Source: Gnetum montanum (taxonomy: Eukaryota; Streptophyta; Gnetopsida; Gnetales; Gnetaceae). From it: a stretch of DNA of 27,371 bases. Within the stretch, counting starts at the first letter, position 1. Every line of letters begins with the position of its first letter. Shown piece by piece: positions 1 through 10,994 of this stretch. Location: positions 77,572 through 104,942 of the forward strand of contig MNCI01027317.1 in the NCBI GenBank assembly GCA_015680685.1. The letters are read 5' to 3'. Made by a program: the position numbers and the translations under genes. The notes below the pieces were generated by a model. The model saw nothing but the letters and a program-made list of their open reading frames with translations, had not been told where the DNA came from and did not search any database.

Positions 1-569
1 CTACGATGATAACGTCAAACACGCCGAAGAGATGCTAATCAGAAGAGAAACGTGTGATTTTCAAAGATCTATGTTTTGATTTTTGAAAGAATGTATGATT
101 TGTATGTCACGTTACAATGGGAGAGACCCCCAATAACCTGATGCAAAAATGAGCACAAAACAACAAGGAAACTGTCCAGACAGAAGTCCGATCTACCTCG
201 TGAGCCAAAGCTGGGATGCAAGGATGGTCAAGCTCTGAGGTCTGCCGATCAACTGTTTCTGACCGATAGAGTCTGCGAACTGGGCAAGACGATCTCACAC
301 TCCCCGTTCTGCTTCTTTGCTTCGAGTAGGTTCTGCTCAGGGCAGCAATCGCTAATGGAGAAAGTCGTATCTTCCCCAAAGGAATGATCTCTCTTGTTGC
401 TAAGCCTCAAGCGCACTGTGCTCTGTTCTTGCTGAAGGATGGTGCTGTCGGCAGTTGCCAAAAGGTTGCTCTTTGTTTCTCTGCTCAAGGTGATAAGTGC
501 TTCCTTGCTCAGAAAATGCTCTTGCCCTTTTGATTTTCTACTGCCCTCTTTTCTTTTTGTCAACTGGTC

Positions 570-577
570 TATTTATA
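570..577 (-). promoter_or_regulatory. TATA box of the minus-strand LTR
   Basis: The minus strand reads TATAAATA, about 600 bases inside the LTR that starts at 1178. It is followed by a purine-rich stretch where a transcript could start about 30 bases downstream. Its position after a palindrome-rich U3 matches the layout of the 3' LTR, where a TATA box at 18659 also follows palindromes. Confidence 0.6.
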
Positions 578-753
578 GGCTGCGAGCTCCCATAAAAAGG
601 CGCAACCCTGATGACGCGGGTCCCGGATATTTTGGGTTCCGTTGACACGACCATTTAAAGTCAGACTGTGACTACGCACAACACGCTCATTTGCGTGTTG
701 TGCATGTGAAAAGTAGGTACATGTTGAGCGTGTTTCAATTGCTTTCAGGCTAT

Positions 754-1091
754 ATTACACTCATTCGCGTTGTGTCGCGTGTATGAGCGTAATCCGGCAT
801 AAAAACAATAGGCTCAAAATTGTCTTACGCTCACTACGCAGCTGCGCGTAATGAAGCGTAAACAATGTCTCATTTACGCTCACTACGCAGCCGCGCGTAA
901 CGAAGCGTAAATAATGTCTAGCCTTAGTGATGAAATACGCAATGGTACGCACCGCCGCGTAACGAGCGTAAAGACAAATTATCCATACGCCGCGAGAAAG
1001 CGTGTCGAACTGTTGTGCTTCTCTAGACTCTGTCTTCGACTATTTTGGAGCTTATTACGCTCATTACGCTGCCGTGCGTAATAGAGCGTAA
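754..1091. repeat. Array of five CpG-rich imperfect hairpins in U3
   Basis: Five inverted repeats share the form TTACGCT...AGCGTAA. The arms lie at 754-764/783-793, 825-831/855-861, 873-880/904-911, about 933-971, and 1055-1061/1085-1091, with inner arms such as ATTACGC and GCGTAAT. Units are mostly 50-70 bases apart. They sit upstream of the minus-strand TATA box, where LTR enhancers lie. The CpG sites are largely intact, unlike the related palindromes at 17431-18248. Confidence 0.8.
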
Positions 1092-1178
1092 ACTTGTCCT
1101 TGAACAAAGCTGATGCGTGCTCTCGCTTGAATTGCGAATCTTTGCCTGAGGCTGACTCGTAATTTTCACGGTGTTTCA

Positions 1179-1428
1179 ACTATCATTGTGTTTTGCACTA
1201 CTTTTATTATCTTGCATTCATTGATCATTGATCTACTTACATATGTCGCTCCTAAAACAAATGTTTACGAAAGGTTAAGTTACACCTATTACGTCCCTGT
1301 CTGATCGACTAGACTATTCAAAGCACCCCATTTCTATTTCTCTCTAGCATGTTCCTCGCATAGATCTGGGGTTAAACTGTATGCCAAGCAACCTCTCGGT
1401 GTTCTAGCCATCGAAGTTTTTGGTCGCA
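1179..1428 (+). mobile_element. R-U5 end of the 5' LTR of the main element
   Basis: This block aligns with 19024-19273 with only scattered substitutions and ends in the same GCA shortly after a TTTTTGG(T) motif. The remaining 5' LTR is displaced by the minus-strand LTR. The LTR terminus is placed at the CA of 1427-1428 because similarity between the two copies stops within a base of it and the primer-binding site begins eight bases later. Confidence 0.8.
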
Positions 1429-1436
1429 AGAGTTTT

Positions 1437-1454
1437 TGGTGCTAGAAGGAGGAC
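1437..1454 (+). other. Primer-binding site for minus-strand cDNA synthesis
   Basis: The sequence TGGTGCTAGAAGGAGGAC begins with TGG, the complement of a tRNA CCA tail, and lies just after the LTR end. It resembles the TGGCGC-type primer sites of plant Ty3/gypsy elements. I cannot name the matching tRNA from the sequence alone. Confidence 0.6.
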
Positions 1455-1672
1455 CTTTTGGTGCCCTTTCTATGTCTTATGGGTAGTCCTACACATTGTC
1501 TATACCCCATCACCTACTAGCATAGATGTGACACCCTTGTGGTTATCTACGCATTGTGTGGTGTAGACTGGTTGCAACAACGATTCCTTTGGAACCTGCC
1601 AGGATGAAAAGCCTCCAATCAGTTATTGATTTTTTTTATTTCTTGTTTGCAACTTCCTTTTAATCATACAAA

Positions 1673-4300
1673 ATGATTCCCACAACCACTGTCATTTCCA
1701 CCTTGAACCTTGAAGTTCCTTTCTCAACTCAAAACACCATAGTTGCCAAGCGACCACCTAGCCTAGTGCTAGTGCCACGTTAGTCTCTTAGGCTCTGACA
1801 CATGTCACTTGAGTGCTTGGTACAAGACGGAAAGTGCTATGACTTTCTCTACGCAAAGATCCAAGTGAATCTACCCTTGGATTGCCAAGAACTCAAAGAC
1901 AAACGTAACTTCAAGTTCCTTCATCGAAATAGAACGGAATTTATCCCTACCCTTGACATTACCATCCACTTGACGAACATGTATCAGTGGATCTTGGACC
2001 AGCTGATATGAGTCAATAAGTCTAGGGAGCAAGATATGGTGTCCCATTATGATGAGGCATTCTAGGATGGACAAGAAGACCTAGAGTCCCATTTCAAGGT
2101 TGGTGGACACACCTACCTGGTGGTTATCCCTTCCACTGTGGTCTTTCAGTCAAACCTACTCTTTGCTTCTGCCCCCTTTGTGATTACCATGACTCCACCC
2201 CAACCTATACTTTTTTCAACCATGGGCAACCATCCCGTACCCTTAGTGTACCACCACATTGCCCCTTCAGTTTCATTCCTAGGCATTCTCCCTCTTCACT
2301 TTTTCCTATCATCATACCAAGCGCTAGTCACAGCTACGTTTTCATATGTGCACACTATGCCTATGTCCCAGTTACATAGAGTTCCTGCTCCCATTCCATC
2401 ATCTACACCTATCCCAACATCAGCATCAGGCCCAGCCCCAACCGCATAGTGGACCCCAATCACTTCTCTCCCTGTTGCGCAATCCTCCCAGATGTCACAT
2501 CACATTCACCACCAAGAATACCAAGTCTTGCAAGTGGTACAACCAAACATGTGGCTATGGTCCACCCTGTCAATCACTCAAATTACCAACCCCACAGCTC
2601 TACCAATGGCCGCCCCACCAATAGCATCACCCACCGGGTGGTGGATGGCCCAAGCAGCACCATTCGCAAGAGCAGCACCAATAGTTCCCCCCATGGGCTA
2701 GGCCGTTGCCCTTCCACTGCAACCCCCATTAACACATACAACAGCTACTCATGCAACCCAGCAATCATCTACAACGTCACTGGGTTTGGACCAAGCATTC
2801 CAACTTATCTAAATACTCACTGAAGAGATTAAATGTCTCAAAGCCGTTGGATCCAACATTGTGCAAGTCATGGATTTCTACCATGATCACCCCATTAGCA
2901 TGGTCGTCCCCATGCTCACGTTGCCCCATGGGATTCCACTCCCCCAATTCACAAAATACAATGGGGAGGTCGATCCCAATGCACATCTAGTAACGTTTAG
3001 ATCCAAATCTTTGTTGTTGTAACAGTGGCCGCACACTACCATCCACGTCTTTGCCATGTCTCTAATGGGAAAAGCTCTAGACTGGTATCGTGCACTCCCA
3101 TGTGCCTCCATCTCAACTTTGGAGGAGCTACTGAGTCAGTTCATGATCTGTTTCAAGTATAACATGAAATCAGAGGTCACACTAGATCAGTTGATGAACT
3201 TCAAGCAAGACCCACTGGAATCTGTGCAAAGGTTCATATAGCAGTGGAGCACCACCTTGAATGAGATCCATGAGCCTATCATGGAGACCCATTTGTTGGC
3301 TATCTTCAAGGGGGTAGTAAATGACTTCATTAAGTCAAAACTGTACTACCTAGCCCCACGCTCCCTCAGTCTAGCTTTAGCTCAAACAAAGAGCATCCAA
3401 GACGCAACCAAAGCTAGTAAAGAGCCAGCCTATGTTGCATACAAAAACACATATATTAAAAAGGACAAGAAGAAGAGCAAGGCGACAATAGCTACAGTGG
3501 CCAATGTGGCAAACAAGGCCAAACCCAAAAAATAGCAACAATAAAAAGGTGACCACAGGAACAACATCTAGCTCAAGCAACATCGGGTAACCTTCAACAT
3601 CAACACCAGAGGCATCAACCCAACCTAAACCCAACTTCAAGCACAAGGATCACTCCAAGTACACTCCTTTACCCATTTTTCCTTCAAAACTCCTGAAGCA
3701 ACTGTTGGGGGTTGGGTATATTCAGTACAAGCAGATGTCGGAGGAGGCAATTAAGTGTCATAAGTTGTATTACGAACTTCTTAGGGACCCCTCCTTAGCC
3801 ACACCCAACAAGCTACAAGTTCCTAACAATTTTAGACTGGAACAGTTCTGTGATTACCATCAACTATGCAGTCATGACACGGACTATTGACTAGCATTGA
3901 AAGATGACATTCAATGCATGATCGATTAGGGCAAACTTATCCTGGATGAAAGTAGTGTTGTCCACCCTGAAAACCAATCCATGAACATTTACAAGGACCC
4001 CCTCAATGCTAACAATGTGGGGTATATCATCAACATGATTGGTGTTGATAGTAACCCAGAACCACCACAACAACCATTCGTGGTGCGTGTGCCTCAACGT
4101 AGCATGGTGACACCAAAAACAGCAAAAATGATGCCACAACAACAATTCGTACTTAAAATTCCCCCTTAGACATCCACCCCTACACCTTTCATGCTCAAAC
4201 CCACATCATCGCCCATGCCAACACCACAAGCACTATTTGTCATTAGGATGCCAAAACATTCAACTAGCCCTACCACATAGAGCTAAGAAACTAAAACAAC
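1673..4300 (+). pseudogene. gag: gag of the Tat/Ogre-type element, broken
   Basis: Gag forms the virus-like particle that packages element RNA. The chosen start is the ATG at 1673, which lies in the same frame as all the pieces up to 3535, about 620 codons, interrupted by in-frame stops. The retrotransposon-gag domain is clear around 2935-3330: GEVDPNAHL, then MGKALDWY and the pattern of a capsid helix ending QRFI.QW. After a Lys-rich stretch (3440-3535) the frame shifts between 3535 and 3705. A nucleocapsid-like piece follows at about 3825-3950 with FCDYH and SHDTDY, where the Cys expected after DY is a TGA stop. The region 2120-2830 is rich in Pro, Ser and Thr and looks like a linker. Gag and protease share one frame after the shift, so they probably made one polyprotein. 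Confidence 0.82.
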
Positions 4301-5460
4301 CCTACAGCTCCCCCATTCAAAAAAATGGGAGGAGCGTTTGACAAACAAGATGGACAAGGAATGCACTACCTTAGGTCTTCCAAAGCCTACCCCCTTGTCC
4401 TTGGCACCTATGATCCCCTCATCATCAACAACTAATAATTACACATAGAAGCAATCGCCATCGCCCCATTCAAGAAAGAAAAACCCTCAACCTGATGCTC
4501 CCCCTCCTTGGGAGATTTGTCTCCTAGGACGAATGGAGGGGGAGAAGGGTAATAGGCAAGATGGTAGGTAGGACCTATTCAATGCCCTCACCTAGGTAAA
4601 ATAGGCTCTGAAATAGAAAAACACAACCTTGAGCCTATACGACTTGGTAATGACTTCTACTACACACCGCGAGGCCATGGTTCTCATGTTAACTTCTATA
4701 CCAATTGATGAAAACATGTTGATAGAGAAGAAAGCAATTCACATTGTCATGCTTCCCTCTACAGCCAAGGAGTCATGGCCATCTCAGCTAATGTTCCACA
4801 ATGAGTCCATTAAGGATGACCCTAAAAAGGATCAGGTGACAACAGCACCCATGTTCATCACAATTCGGGTCGGTCAGTGCAAGACCCAAAGGATACATGT
4901 TGATGATGAGGCTGTTGCTAATGTCATCCCCTTTTCTATAGTGGAAACGTTAGGCTTGGTCCATCAAATCAAGCCCATAACAACATCTTTCCTAAAATCA
5001 TTTAACGGGGTGCATGTGTAGGTAAAAGGAACTGTACACATCAACTTTGCGGTAGGGGACCAGTTCCCCACAAGCGCAGTATTCATACTAGTAGAGGAAA
5101 TGTCTGGGGTCAACCTGATCCTGGGGAGATTGTGGTTAGCCCAATTGAGGGTTGTTTCCTCTTCGATACACCAAGAAATTCACTTGCCCTATGTGGGAGG
5201 GGAAGTGATAATTCATGGCAATGAAGTGGCTCCCCGAGCCATAAACAATGTAGGAATGGAGCAAGGATTAGAGATTGAAATCTTTGAAGATCGAATCCCT
5301 ATTCAAATTGAAGTGCCTAAACAAGTTGAAACTAGGTCAAACGAAGCAGCAACATGCATTGAGTTGCCCTTTTAAGTAGTGGATGATGACATAAACGAGT
5401 ATCATAACAAGGCCCCTCAGTTGTATGCATCACTGAGCCCACGATGGATTAGGAGGTAGT
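4301..5460 (+). pseudogene. pro: Aspartic protease part of gag-pro, broken
   Basis: This continues the gag frame. Around 4629 the run SLYDLVMTSTTHREA matches the conserved spacer helix that precedes protease in plant Ty3/gypsy polyproteins. The retropepsin-like fold follows: APMFITIRVG (~4848-4877), an active-site loop VDDEAVANVIP near 4901, LGL, a TSF...F.G loop, then NLILGR (5112-5129), the family's second conserved motif. In the active loop the Asp is kept but the usual D-[TSN]-G is DDE, so the enzyme would be inactive. A TAG stop at 5019-5021 and another at 5373-5375 break the frame. Readable protein fades by about 5460, where the antisense spacer begins. Confidence 0.75.
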
Positions 5461-5640
5461 TGCAAGAATGATCACTATTTGTGTTAGCACAACTACATCA
5501 CTACTTCCACCATGATTACTGCTTGCATCAATGATACGTCCACTGGTCGCATTTCTTTGCTCTATATTCATTATTTACGCTAGCATCTTCCTCATTGTTC
5601 ACATTATCCACATTACGTCCATTGTTTGCATAACACCATG

Positions 5641-5960
5641 GCCCACTAAGGCCTAAAACTGGCAAAAAAAATTTCTTTATCACCCCACAACTGCCTGGAA
5701 TGGACTTAAACTACCACTACTACCCACTAAGGCCTAAAACTGGCAATTATTCTGTTTCATCACCCTACGATGGCCCAAAATGGCCTAAAACTAGCGATGA
5801 CCCAAAATGGCCTAAAACTAGTGATAACCCAGAATGGCCTTAAACTACCACTACGGCCCACTAAGGCCTAAAACTAACAATTTTTTGTTTCATCACCCTG
5901 TGATGGCCCGCAATGGCCTAAAACTAGCAATGGCCTAAAATGGCCTAAAACTAAGATGAG
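5641..5960. repeat. Tandem repeat of GGCCTAAAACTGGCAA type, left flank of the antisense gene
   Basis: The core GGCCTAAAACT(A/G)GCAA recurs about nine times with preceding CCCACTAA or ATGGCC phrases. Distances between cores vary from about 20 to 60 bases. The array lies between the end of protease and the 3' end of the antisense gene. The same core, as CTTAAACT(A/G)GCA, occurs at 11160-11490 and 15085-15730. Confidence 0.85.
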
Positions 5961-6189
5961 AAGCTCCCAACGAGATTAAAAGATAAAAAAATAAAAAATA
6001 ACTACAACACACTAGCCAAAATGAAATAAATCCCTTCACATTATATTCTTCATTCAATATCAACTAATAATGTTTACAAAAATTTTTGTAGATTCAAAAA
6101 CAAGAATAAAATTCCCCACTGCTACGCTATGAGTCTTCGCCCGCACCACCATTCCCTACTTCATTAGGTCCTGCATCTTCATTTGGATC

Positions 6190-6280
6190 CTTTGCAACAA
6201 AAAAATAAATAAATAAATCAATTAAAGCTACAACAAAGGTTGTTATAAAATAAACTATGACACCACAAAAGGTACCTAAC
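6190..6280 (-). other. Last intron of the antisense gene, possible
   Basis: The acceptor is strong: a long T/A-rich tract then TTGCAAAG|GATCC. The donor CTTGG|GTTAGG is weaker, and GTTAG|GTACCT is an alternative. With the first donor, the frame passes from DVGPSW into the acidic last exon ending GAGEDS and TAG. Confidence 0.5.
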
Positions 6281-7109
6281 CCAAGATGGCCCCACGTCCA
6301 TTTCAAGGGGTATCCGATCCATTCCAGCTATGAGACGTTGCAAGATCTCCTCCTTGGTGATGTTGGCCCAATTTCTACCTCCTAAATCAGTGCTTGCTGC
6401 AACCTTCTCCTTTTCTACAACTATCCATCTAGGTGGCTCCTGGAGAAAAGGTGGTAGTAGTGGTCTCACCCACAAGTAGGGTCATCTCCCTTTCGGAAGA
6501 TTCACTAACTGTCACTTATTATAGGAACCTGTCATAAGCCTTGGAAGCACCAATAATGTCAAGGAATAGCTCATGGGTATGCAACTTAACCGAAGCATCC
6601 CGATATTTTTTACAATAGGCAGCACATTTTCTTTTATACATATGTTTGTGATTCTTCTGTGCCTACCCCCACTCGTAAACCTTCACACTATAATCCTTCC
6701 AGTCTTGGTTCTTTTGGGCTAGAAGGTCTATTTTTATGCACTATTCAATTAGTTTGCATGTGGCTTCATTGTTGCATTGCAAGGCTGTCCAATATCTTGC
6801 ATAGTCGATGACAGTTGTGTGCCAATTTCCATCATGAGTGTCCCAGGCCAACAGGAATTCATTCCTAGACTGAAGATCCCCCACCTTAGTGGTTAGGTTC
6901 ACCTTCTCCTTCTCAAGTTTTTGCACCCGTTTCCAGAATTATTTGTTCACATGCTTGCACTCCCACAAAGAGCATGCTAAATACAATGCACACTTACTTT
7001 CTTCATTGTATATGTGATGAAGTACTTCAGTCACCTCCAACAGGAATTCAGGAACGACGTCAACCTTAACTATCTGCTTGGGGTTCCACTTGAAGCGAGA
7101 GGTTGCCAA

Positions 7110-7191
7110 CTGCACGTGAAAGGGCATTAGTCATAATAACATAGTGAAATTGTAACAATGTAGAAATCCTAGCCTAGCAACTTTAACTTAC
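7110..7191 (-). other. Intron 5 of the antisense gene, possible
   Basis: Eighty-two bases with donor TTA|GTAAGT and acceptor TTTCACGTGCAG|T. The signals are good, but splicing here leaves the frame off by one base relative to the LATSRFKWNP reading that follows. Either a small indel has occurred during decay or one boundary is wrong. Confidence 0.5.
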
Positions 7192-7812
7192 TAATCTCTA
7201 AATCGATCTATCTTAGACGATCGATCATCTCATCGACCACCCCCTCCATAAAAGTGAATTTGTCAAGGGTCTCGGTCCATAGTCGGAGGTAGATCAAAGA
7301 AGGGCTAGGAGTATCAATAGTGGTGTCTACTACACAATAAAATGTGTTATCCATAGTAGAGAGGACTACAACAAAGCTAATAAATAATGTAAATGACAGT
7401 GTAAAGCTCCTACCCAGCAAACCCTCAAGGGTGATAGCGGAGAGCACATTGTCAAACAAGCAATCAAACTCACCAACATCAAAATGGAGCCCCTCTCTTT
7501 CTCGCTAATCCAATAGCTTAGCAATGTCCTCAACACTCATATGCCCCTTTGATATTGAACCATACTCAAAAAAAGGATCATTAGCAGGAGTCTCTTCCTA
7601 ACCAATAGGAGCCTCTTCCTAACCAATAGGGGCCTCTTCCTCATCAGTAGAAACCTCCTCTTCATTGGTCAGGGCCCTTTCCTCTATAGTAGGGGCCCCT
7701 TCTTCATTAGCCAAGGCCCTTTCTTCTACAGCTAGGGCCTCTTCGTCTTCGCCATTCGCCCCTATTCCAGGGACCAGAACCTCTTCCTCCCCTTCTTCTT
7801 CTCCTTCCTCTA

Positions 7813-7922
7813 CTAATAAAACATAATTACAATAGGCAAGATACACTGAATTGGAACAAATGCTACATCGTGCAACACTACCTAGCGTAGCAAGCGTTAA
7901 CTACATAGTTGAACACACTTAC
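7813..7922 (-). other. Intron 4 of the antisense gene
   Basis: One hundred and ten bases with donor AATAG|GTAAGT and a T-rich acceptor TTTTATTAG|TA. Splicing makes a GTA codon and runs straight into the acidic VEEGEEEGEE stretch in the frame that stays open to about 7192 apart from TAG codons. Confidence 0.68.
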
Positions 7923-9353
7923 CTATTGGGGGCTACACTCTGTGAATTTTGAGTCATAGCTTCTTCCCCCTCTCTTCATTGGTATAGGGAGGCTCTTTAG
8001 CAGGATGAGATTTCTTACGTTACAACCTGATCTTCACTGTTTCTGCAATGAGGCATTCTCCCCTTGTCAAGCTACCTGTGTTAATGGGGGGAGCCTCTCC
8101 CACATTTTCCTAGGCACGAAAGGGGTGTTCCACCTGATCCCTTGTTGTTATTGAAAATGATTCCCCAATAGCCTTCAAGGGATCTTGGGATCGTGTGCTA
8201 TGGAAAACCTAGCATATCCATGGTTTGGAAATCTGGCTACAATCTTGTTGCACCCATATTCTATTCTCACAGACTACCAAGAATTCCGTGAAGCATCATA
8301 GGCAAGCTACAAAGAAGGTGTAGTGCATGTTGAAACGTGAATCAAGCTTCTCATGAAGCTTGACCATTTCAATGCACAAGCCTTTAGAAAGGTACCGAGC
8401 CTAGTTGTAGTGAGTCCCTTCTTCCATGACATCCCTCATTATCCAAGCTTGCTCCACTCCAAGGATTTTCCCTTGGGAGAGTAGCTTGGGAAAGGCATGA
8501 GTATGGAAGATAGGGTAAATCATTTTGGCAACCTTTATCCAGACCTTCTCAATGTAGATGCCCTTTTGATCTTTAGCCATCCCTAGCCACTCCTCGATGT
8601 CCCCCTGATGATTCGCATCTTTCTTAGATTTTTCTCCTACATGGAGACCATCAAAAGGAACACTGAAAATATCCACAAATAGTTGGCCATCAATTTCAAA
8701 CACCACCTGTACACCATGAACATGTGTACGGAAGCAGTCAGCCTTCTCGGAGAAGGAATCAACTAGGGAAAGCATTTTGGTAGGTGGGACGCTTGAGTTT
8801 ATACCCAAAAATAAGTCCATGAGCTTAGCCTCTTGAAGGTTTTGGACAATGTTGGCTAGGGCCCCATTGCAGAGCCAATGCTGAGTCTCCTCCACCTCAC
8901 TAGACTTGAACAAGAGGTTGGTTTCATTACGCCTAGAGGTGATCATAGTGACCTCTTGGGATTCTATAGCCATTGTAATAGTTTGCAAAAAAAAAAAAGT
9001 TAGCAAAAAAAAAGAAAAAAAATCATGAAAGCACACTGTCATTTGAACACATAACAACGAATCCATAGTTTAGCGTACTAGGTTTAAATGGCATAGGAAA
9101 TTATGGGAGTTCCACTAGCACGTCTTCAATGGTAGGCGATCTTAGGGATGCCCACTCCCCATTCAACCAACCATCCTCCTTACACTTTCCATAAAATTTG
9201 GAATACCAGGTTGGGTAGGTTTTAAACTCAAGCCTGAGTTGTCCCATTACATCGACACACATGTTCTCGATAGAGGAGAACTCCTGCAACGCTGTTTGTG
9301 CCAACGCCAAGGCATATGTGTCACCATGAAGACCATTCCCGTCAACATAAAAC

Positions 9354-9439
9354 CTAGCAGTACACAAAAATGTAGTTAACATCCCTATCTAGCGTAACAT
9401 AGGTTATACAACACGTTAAGATACCTCCACAAAACTCAC
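9354..9439 (-). other. Intron 2 of the antisense gene
   Basis: Eighty-six bases with donor GGCGG|GTGAGT and acceptor TGTACTGCTAG|G. Splicing forms a GGG codon and keeps the frame between YYVGG and FYVDGNG. The length is typical for plant introns. The unspliced frame meets a stop at the start of the intron region. Confidence 0.7.
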
Positions 9440-9889
9440 CCGCCGACATAGTAAACGGTTCCAGATGGGTTCTAAAAAAAAGTACCCACGTGACGGGCAA
9501 TGTATAACGTATTATATAAGTGATAGCATTTGTACTCAGGCATGTCCCAGATCCAACTTAAGCACCTCAAGCCTCTTGGGTGTTGGTTGGAACCTTCTAT
9601 GCCTTTGCCTCCAATCGCCCTATCGGCCATGAATTTTAGAATACCCTAGTTTGCCTTGGGCAATAGTGTTTCTGTAATTGTGGCTGCTATCTCAGCTGAT
9701 AAGTATGATCATACGATCACACTAAAATGGTAGATGAGGAACTGTAAGAAGTCTTGTGCACCCTCTCAGAACCAGACCACCTGTTGCCCCACACGTGCAT
9801 GGGGAGGCGGCACGTTGGCCATAGGTTCACTGAGGTAGCACAAGACTCCTACCACCTCAAGAACAATCAGGACAGGTTTAAACAAGACC

Positions 9890-10745
9890 CTGCATGATAA
9901 AGCTTCAAACGTTAGCATTGTGTTCAAGTAACGTTTACACATAGCATAGTGTGACCATCTATTTACAAATAGCGTAGCGTAACCAACTGTTTGCATGTAG
10001 CGTAGCATGATCGTCTAACAACGAATTCCCCTTTTAGCATGAACCAAGGAGGCTCCCAAATAAACAAAGGTAAACATTGCATGCAGCCTACTAAAAAGAG
10101 TTGGGAGTAGCGTAGCATAACAGTTAAACCCAGCATAATGTATAACAAGCATAGCACTGTAGCCAGCATCGCAGCATAGCAAACTTGGCAAAATAGCAAA
10201 TTTAACAATGTAGCAACACCGCAAGTTTGACAGCATAGCAAATATGACAAATTGCCAACATATCGGCCTAAAGGCCTCACAACATAAGTAAAGTAGCATA
10301 ACAATGACAACCTTACAATCTAACCACACAAGTGAGAGAGAATCAACAATGCCCTACCTTCCCAACCCTACCTTACCACATGAAATAACTCACGCTACAC
10401 AACACTAAACATGCATCATGCTGGCATAAAAAAATTTTTGCAAATAACTAGACCCCCCCAGGATGGTATGTTACGCCAAGCATGTGTTGTGCCGCCCAAA
10501 ATTACCCAAACCCCAGCAACAAGGTAGTTACATTTCTTAACAATGGTGGCTAGGGCAATACTGCATGTAGCCATAGCATAGCATCCGTACAACTGCTGCA
10601 ACCAACTAGCAACAACGACAGTGTAGCAGTAAAAAATATGGCAACCAAAATAATAGCAATAGATGCAAACTCCACCACAATAACAACAATAGAAATCTGA
10701 TCCTATTGATCACTTAAAGAAAATAAGGATAGCGTAGCGACTTAC
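9890..10745 (-). other. Intron 1 of the antisense gene
   Basis: The donor reads CTAG|GTAAGT, a perfect consensus. The acceptor reads TCATGCAG|G and is preceded at a normal distance by TGCTAACG, a consensus-like branch site. Removing the 856 bases joins AG|G in phase, so exon 1 (KDTLGHLSKARVEM) reads directly into VLFKPVLIVL. The intron body is rich in GTAGCGTAGCAT-like words. Confidence 0.7.
9930..10300. repeat. Short interspersed GTAGCGTAGCAT / GCATAGCAAA words
   Basis: Within the antisense gene's first intron, words such as TAGCGTAGCGTAAC, GTAGCGTAGCAT and GCATAGCAAA recur many times at irregular spacing. They resemble the CGTAGC/GCATAGC cores of the U3 palindromes at 754-1091 and 17431-18248. 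I see no protein-coding sense here. Confidence 0.55.
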
Positions 10746-10994
10746 CTAGTTGATGGAGTCTCTTGTCACATCTCAACGCGTGCCTTGGATAGGTGCCCCA
10801 GAGTGTCCTTCACCTCGTCTACCTTAGTAAGTCCTTGATGCTTGCGTTCGCCTTTGGGTGCAATTATCTTGCTTGTGAATTGTCTTTGTCAACTACTACA
10901 GTATTCCTGTCACTCTCTCTCTCTTCAAATCTCTCTACACTCTAGGGGTAACCTTTGATAATGAAAATGACAAGTTTACTAGGGGTTAAACCCC

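Larger units (their letters stand above)
1..1178 (-). mobile_element. Minus-strand LTR nested in the 5' LTR of the main element
   Basis: Read on the minus strand from 1178, the sequence begins TGAAACACC, the same nine bases that begin the main 3' LTR at 17137. The next ~50 bases also align with that LTR, for example GCAAAG and AATTCA at matching places. The similarity between 1179-1428 and 19024-19273 starts at precisely the next base, so 1178/1179 is a clean insertion junction. A U3-like part with palindromes (754-1091), a TATA box (577-570) and transcribed-looking sequence follow in that order toward base 1. There is no polypurine tract beyond 1178, so this is the 5' LTR of a minus-strand element lying to the left, or a solo LTR. 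The right edge is firm; the left edge is outside the window. Confidence 0.75.
6127..10867 (-). pseudogene. Antisense multi-exon gene of unknown function inside the pro-RT spacer
   Basis: I do not recognise a named family. Proposed exons on the minus strand are 10867-10746, 9889-9440, 9353 to ~9104, ~8970-7923, 7812-7192, 7109-6281 and 6189-6127, roughly 1,100 codons. The joins at 10745/9890, 9439/9354, 7922/7813 and 6280/6190 keep the frame. Exons 2-3 read YYVGG then FYVDGNG. Exon 4 holds a mixed domain with IDGQLFVDIF, which may be distantly like the plant-transposon domain at 22232. Exon 5 has an acidic repeat of NEE/VEE/EEAPIG units, and exon 6 has a coiled-coil-like QKLEKEKVNL region. Exon 7 is acidic (GAGEDS) and ends in TAG at 6129-6127. 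About a dozen in-frame stops, mostly TAG, disable it. No ATG opens exon 1: an ATA at 10867-10865 may be a mutated start. The stretch 9104-8970 is unresolved, so two adjacent genes are an alternative. Confidence 0.65.

Noticed and set aside
249-563. Minus-strand frame of 104 codons in the left part of the window
   Set aside because: It lies downstream of the TATA box in the nested LTR, has no family resemblance and is better explained as transcribed LTR sequence.
754-1091. CRISPR-like look of evenly spaced palindromic repeats
   Set aside because: Units diverge, spacing is irregular and the setting is a plant LTR; there are no spacers of constant length and no cas genes.
2346-2823. Pro/His-rich frames overlapping gag
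   Set aside because: They are shadows of the Pro/Ser/Thr-rich gag linker, whose frame joins the capsid domain.
9963-10601. Cys/Leu-rich minus-strand frames that look like membrane proteins
   Set aside because: They come from the repeated GCATAGC words inside intron 1 and end at the intron boundaries.
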